NCBI GenBank assembly: GCA_963589005.1
Contig: CAVAJR010000004.1
Coordinates: 52,601-116,600, forward strand
Reading direction: 5' to 3'
DNA: 64,000 nt
From: RGIG5612 sp963589005
GTDB taxonomy: Bacteria; Bacillota; Clostridia; Lachnospirales; Lachnospiraceae
Part shown: positions 63,126 to 64,000 of the stretch, piece after piece
Numbering within the stretch: position 1 is the stretch's first letter
Layout: the number at the start of each line of letters is the position of its first letter
The notes under the pieces: generated by a model
Databases searched by the model: none
Told to the model about the DNA's origin: nothing
Seen by the model: the letters and a program-made list of their open reading frames with translations, nothing else
Program-made: the position numbers and the translations under genes

Positions 63126-64000
63126 TTCTCCTACTATTCTTTCAATTTCTTTCTCTGCTTCTTCTTCACTTAAGGTTTTAACGAATTTCCCTGATGGGGA
63201 ATAAAATGAACATTCTGTATTATCGTCCGAAAACTTGAGAGTGTACAATAATTTACCTGAAGTATCCGAAATACAATATGATGTAACAATAACTTCATGT
63301 TGTTCACGGTCATAAGTGCGATCCATAAAATATCCGGTGTCCAGAAATCCCCAATTTGACGGGGTCATTGGTTCATTATGCAAATGATACCAGATTTCCT
63401 CACCTTCAGAATCCAATCCCGCGTACAGCCATCCGGTTTGCATTACACCTGAATTGTTAAAGAAATACCACATCTTAGTGTCAACATAGGAGTTTCTCAT
63501 AGTTATGTAAGCCCAGCCTGTTATCATCTTGCCTGATTCACTCAGATAATACGAATCAAGCCATCCTGTATCACACGAATCAAGCCATCCTGTCTGCATT
63601 CTTCCAGATTCTTCAAAATAGTACCAACTACCATTGATTTTCTGCCAACCTGTTGTCACAGCTCCATTTGTGCCCAGATAATACCAGATTTCCTTTTTGC
63701 CGTCTGTTCCTCTATACAGCCAACCTGTCTGCATCCTGCCCGAATCGTTAAAGAAATACCATTTGCCGTCAATTTCCTTCCAACCTGTTGCCATTCCGTT
63801 AGAATCCATGTAGTACCAGATTGCCTTGCCGTTTTCTGTACCTCTATACAGCCAACCAACTGCCATGGCTCCTGATGAATACATGTAATACCATGAACCG
63901 TTTACATTGATCCATCCCGTCTGCATTGCACCTGATGAGGATGTATAATACCAAGTATTATCAGCATATACCCATCCGATAGCCATCCTGCCGGACTCAT
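63120..64000 (-). CDS. Cell-wall-repeat surface protein, N-terminus beyond the window
   Basis: A partial gene whose 5' part lies beyond position 64000; the frame is open to the edge (ESGRMAIGWVY). It encodes about nine wall-binding repeats of the WLYRGTENGKAIWYY type, including an irregular pair TGWLDSCDTGWLDSYYLSES. A non-repeat C-terminal tail of about 75 residues follows (TYDREQHEVIVTSYCISDTS, then GKLLYTLKFSDDNTECSFY) that resembles no domain I recognise. The apparent ATG at 63986 is internal. Confidence 0.75.
   Translation of the reverse strand, partial: ESGRMAIGWVYADNTWYYTSSSGAMQTGWINVNGSWYYMYSSGAMAVGWLYRGTENGKAIWYYMDSNGMATGWKEIDGKWYFFNDSGRMQTGWLYRGTDGKKEIWYYLGTNGAVTTGWQKINGSWYYFEESGRMQTGWLDSCDTGWLDSYYLSESGKMITGWAYITMRNSYVDTKMWYFFNNSGVMQTGWLYAGLDSEGEEIWYHLHNEPMTPSNWGFLDTGYFMDRTYDREQHEVIVTSYCISDTSGKLLYTLKFSDDNTECSFYSPSGKFVKTLSEEEAEKEIERIVGED

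Noticed and set aside
1..64000. tRNA or rRNA genes
   Set aside because: No T-loop (GGTTCGAATCC-like) or cloverleaf was seen in any intergenic stretch on either strand by eye; a tRNAscan run would settle it.

Overview
The window looks like a chromosomal segment of a gut or rumen Firmicute of the Lachnospiraceae type. The grounds are moderate-to-low GC, a trimeric NAD-linked [FeFe] hydrogenase, a glycyl-tRNA synthetase of the dimeric class, clear AAGGAGG ribosome binding sites, and a family of secreted proteins with choline-binding-type (GW-x-WYY) cell-wall repeats. Placement below family level is inference. No tRNA, rRNA or CRISPR array was seen.

From 1 to 16 kb, nearly everything is on the minus strand and is housekeeping: pnp (cut by the left edge), rpsO with its own promoter, a CocE-type hydrolase, a CarD-like regulator, an OmpR-type two-component pair, a membrane-anchored SGNH hydrolase, a hotdog thioesterase, glyQS, recO, era, an M16C peptidase, ftsY and rbgA. 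From 16 to 18.5 kb lies a scar between rbgA and rplS. It holds a live TetR regulator plus small membrane protein pair and eroded C-terminal pieces of a winged-helix protein, a type III restriction subunit, a YhcG/DUF1016 nuclease and an aldo/keto reductase. Genes from 18.5 to 25.5 kb are rplS, hemW, lepA, argS and a UDP-sugar pyrophosphorylase. Two plus-strand units follow: a UvrD-type helicase, then hydC-hydB-hydA, whose products form a soluble electron-bifurcating-type hydrogenase. From 31.8 to 51.8 kb the minus strand resumes with gltX, asd, gyrA, gyrB, trpS, folA, metY, an ECF substrate-binding subunit, an FAD protein, a threonine aldolase, a cyclophilin, a Nudix hydrolase, DUF1294 and ThyX-like proteins, carB and carA.

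From 52.5 kb to the right edge is the accessory region: an array of secreted, Glu-rich, cell-wall-repeat proteins interspersed with an acyltransferase and a Wzz-like polysaccharide co-polymerase. It shows strong signs of rapid diversification. One gene is split by a run of nine G that can act as a phase switch and carries a near-perfect 186-bp tandem array. A second is interrupted by an in-frame TAA inside an acidic insert that divides its CAP domain. Remnants of the common C-terminal repeat module sit just behind the stop codons of two other genes, and two units share the same promoter and leader.

Other notable items are a hairpin that appears to place the gyrA Shine-Dalgarno next to its start codon, with an AUG-UGA minimal ORF in the loop, and a dispersed intergenic repeat that recurs just behind minus-strand genes in the sense orientation.
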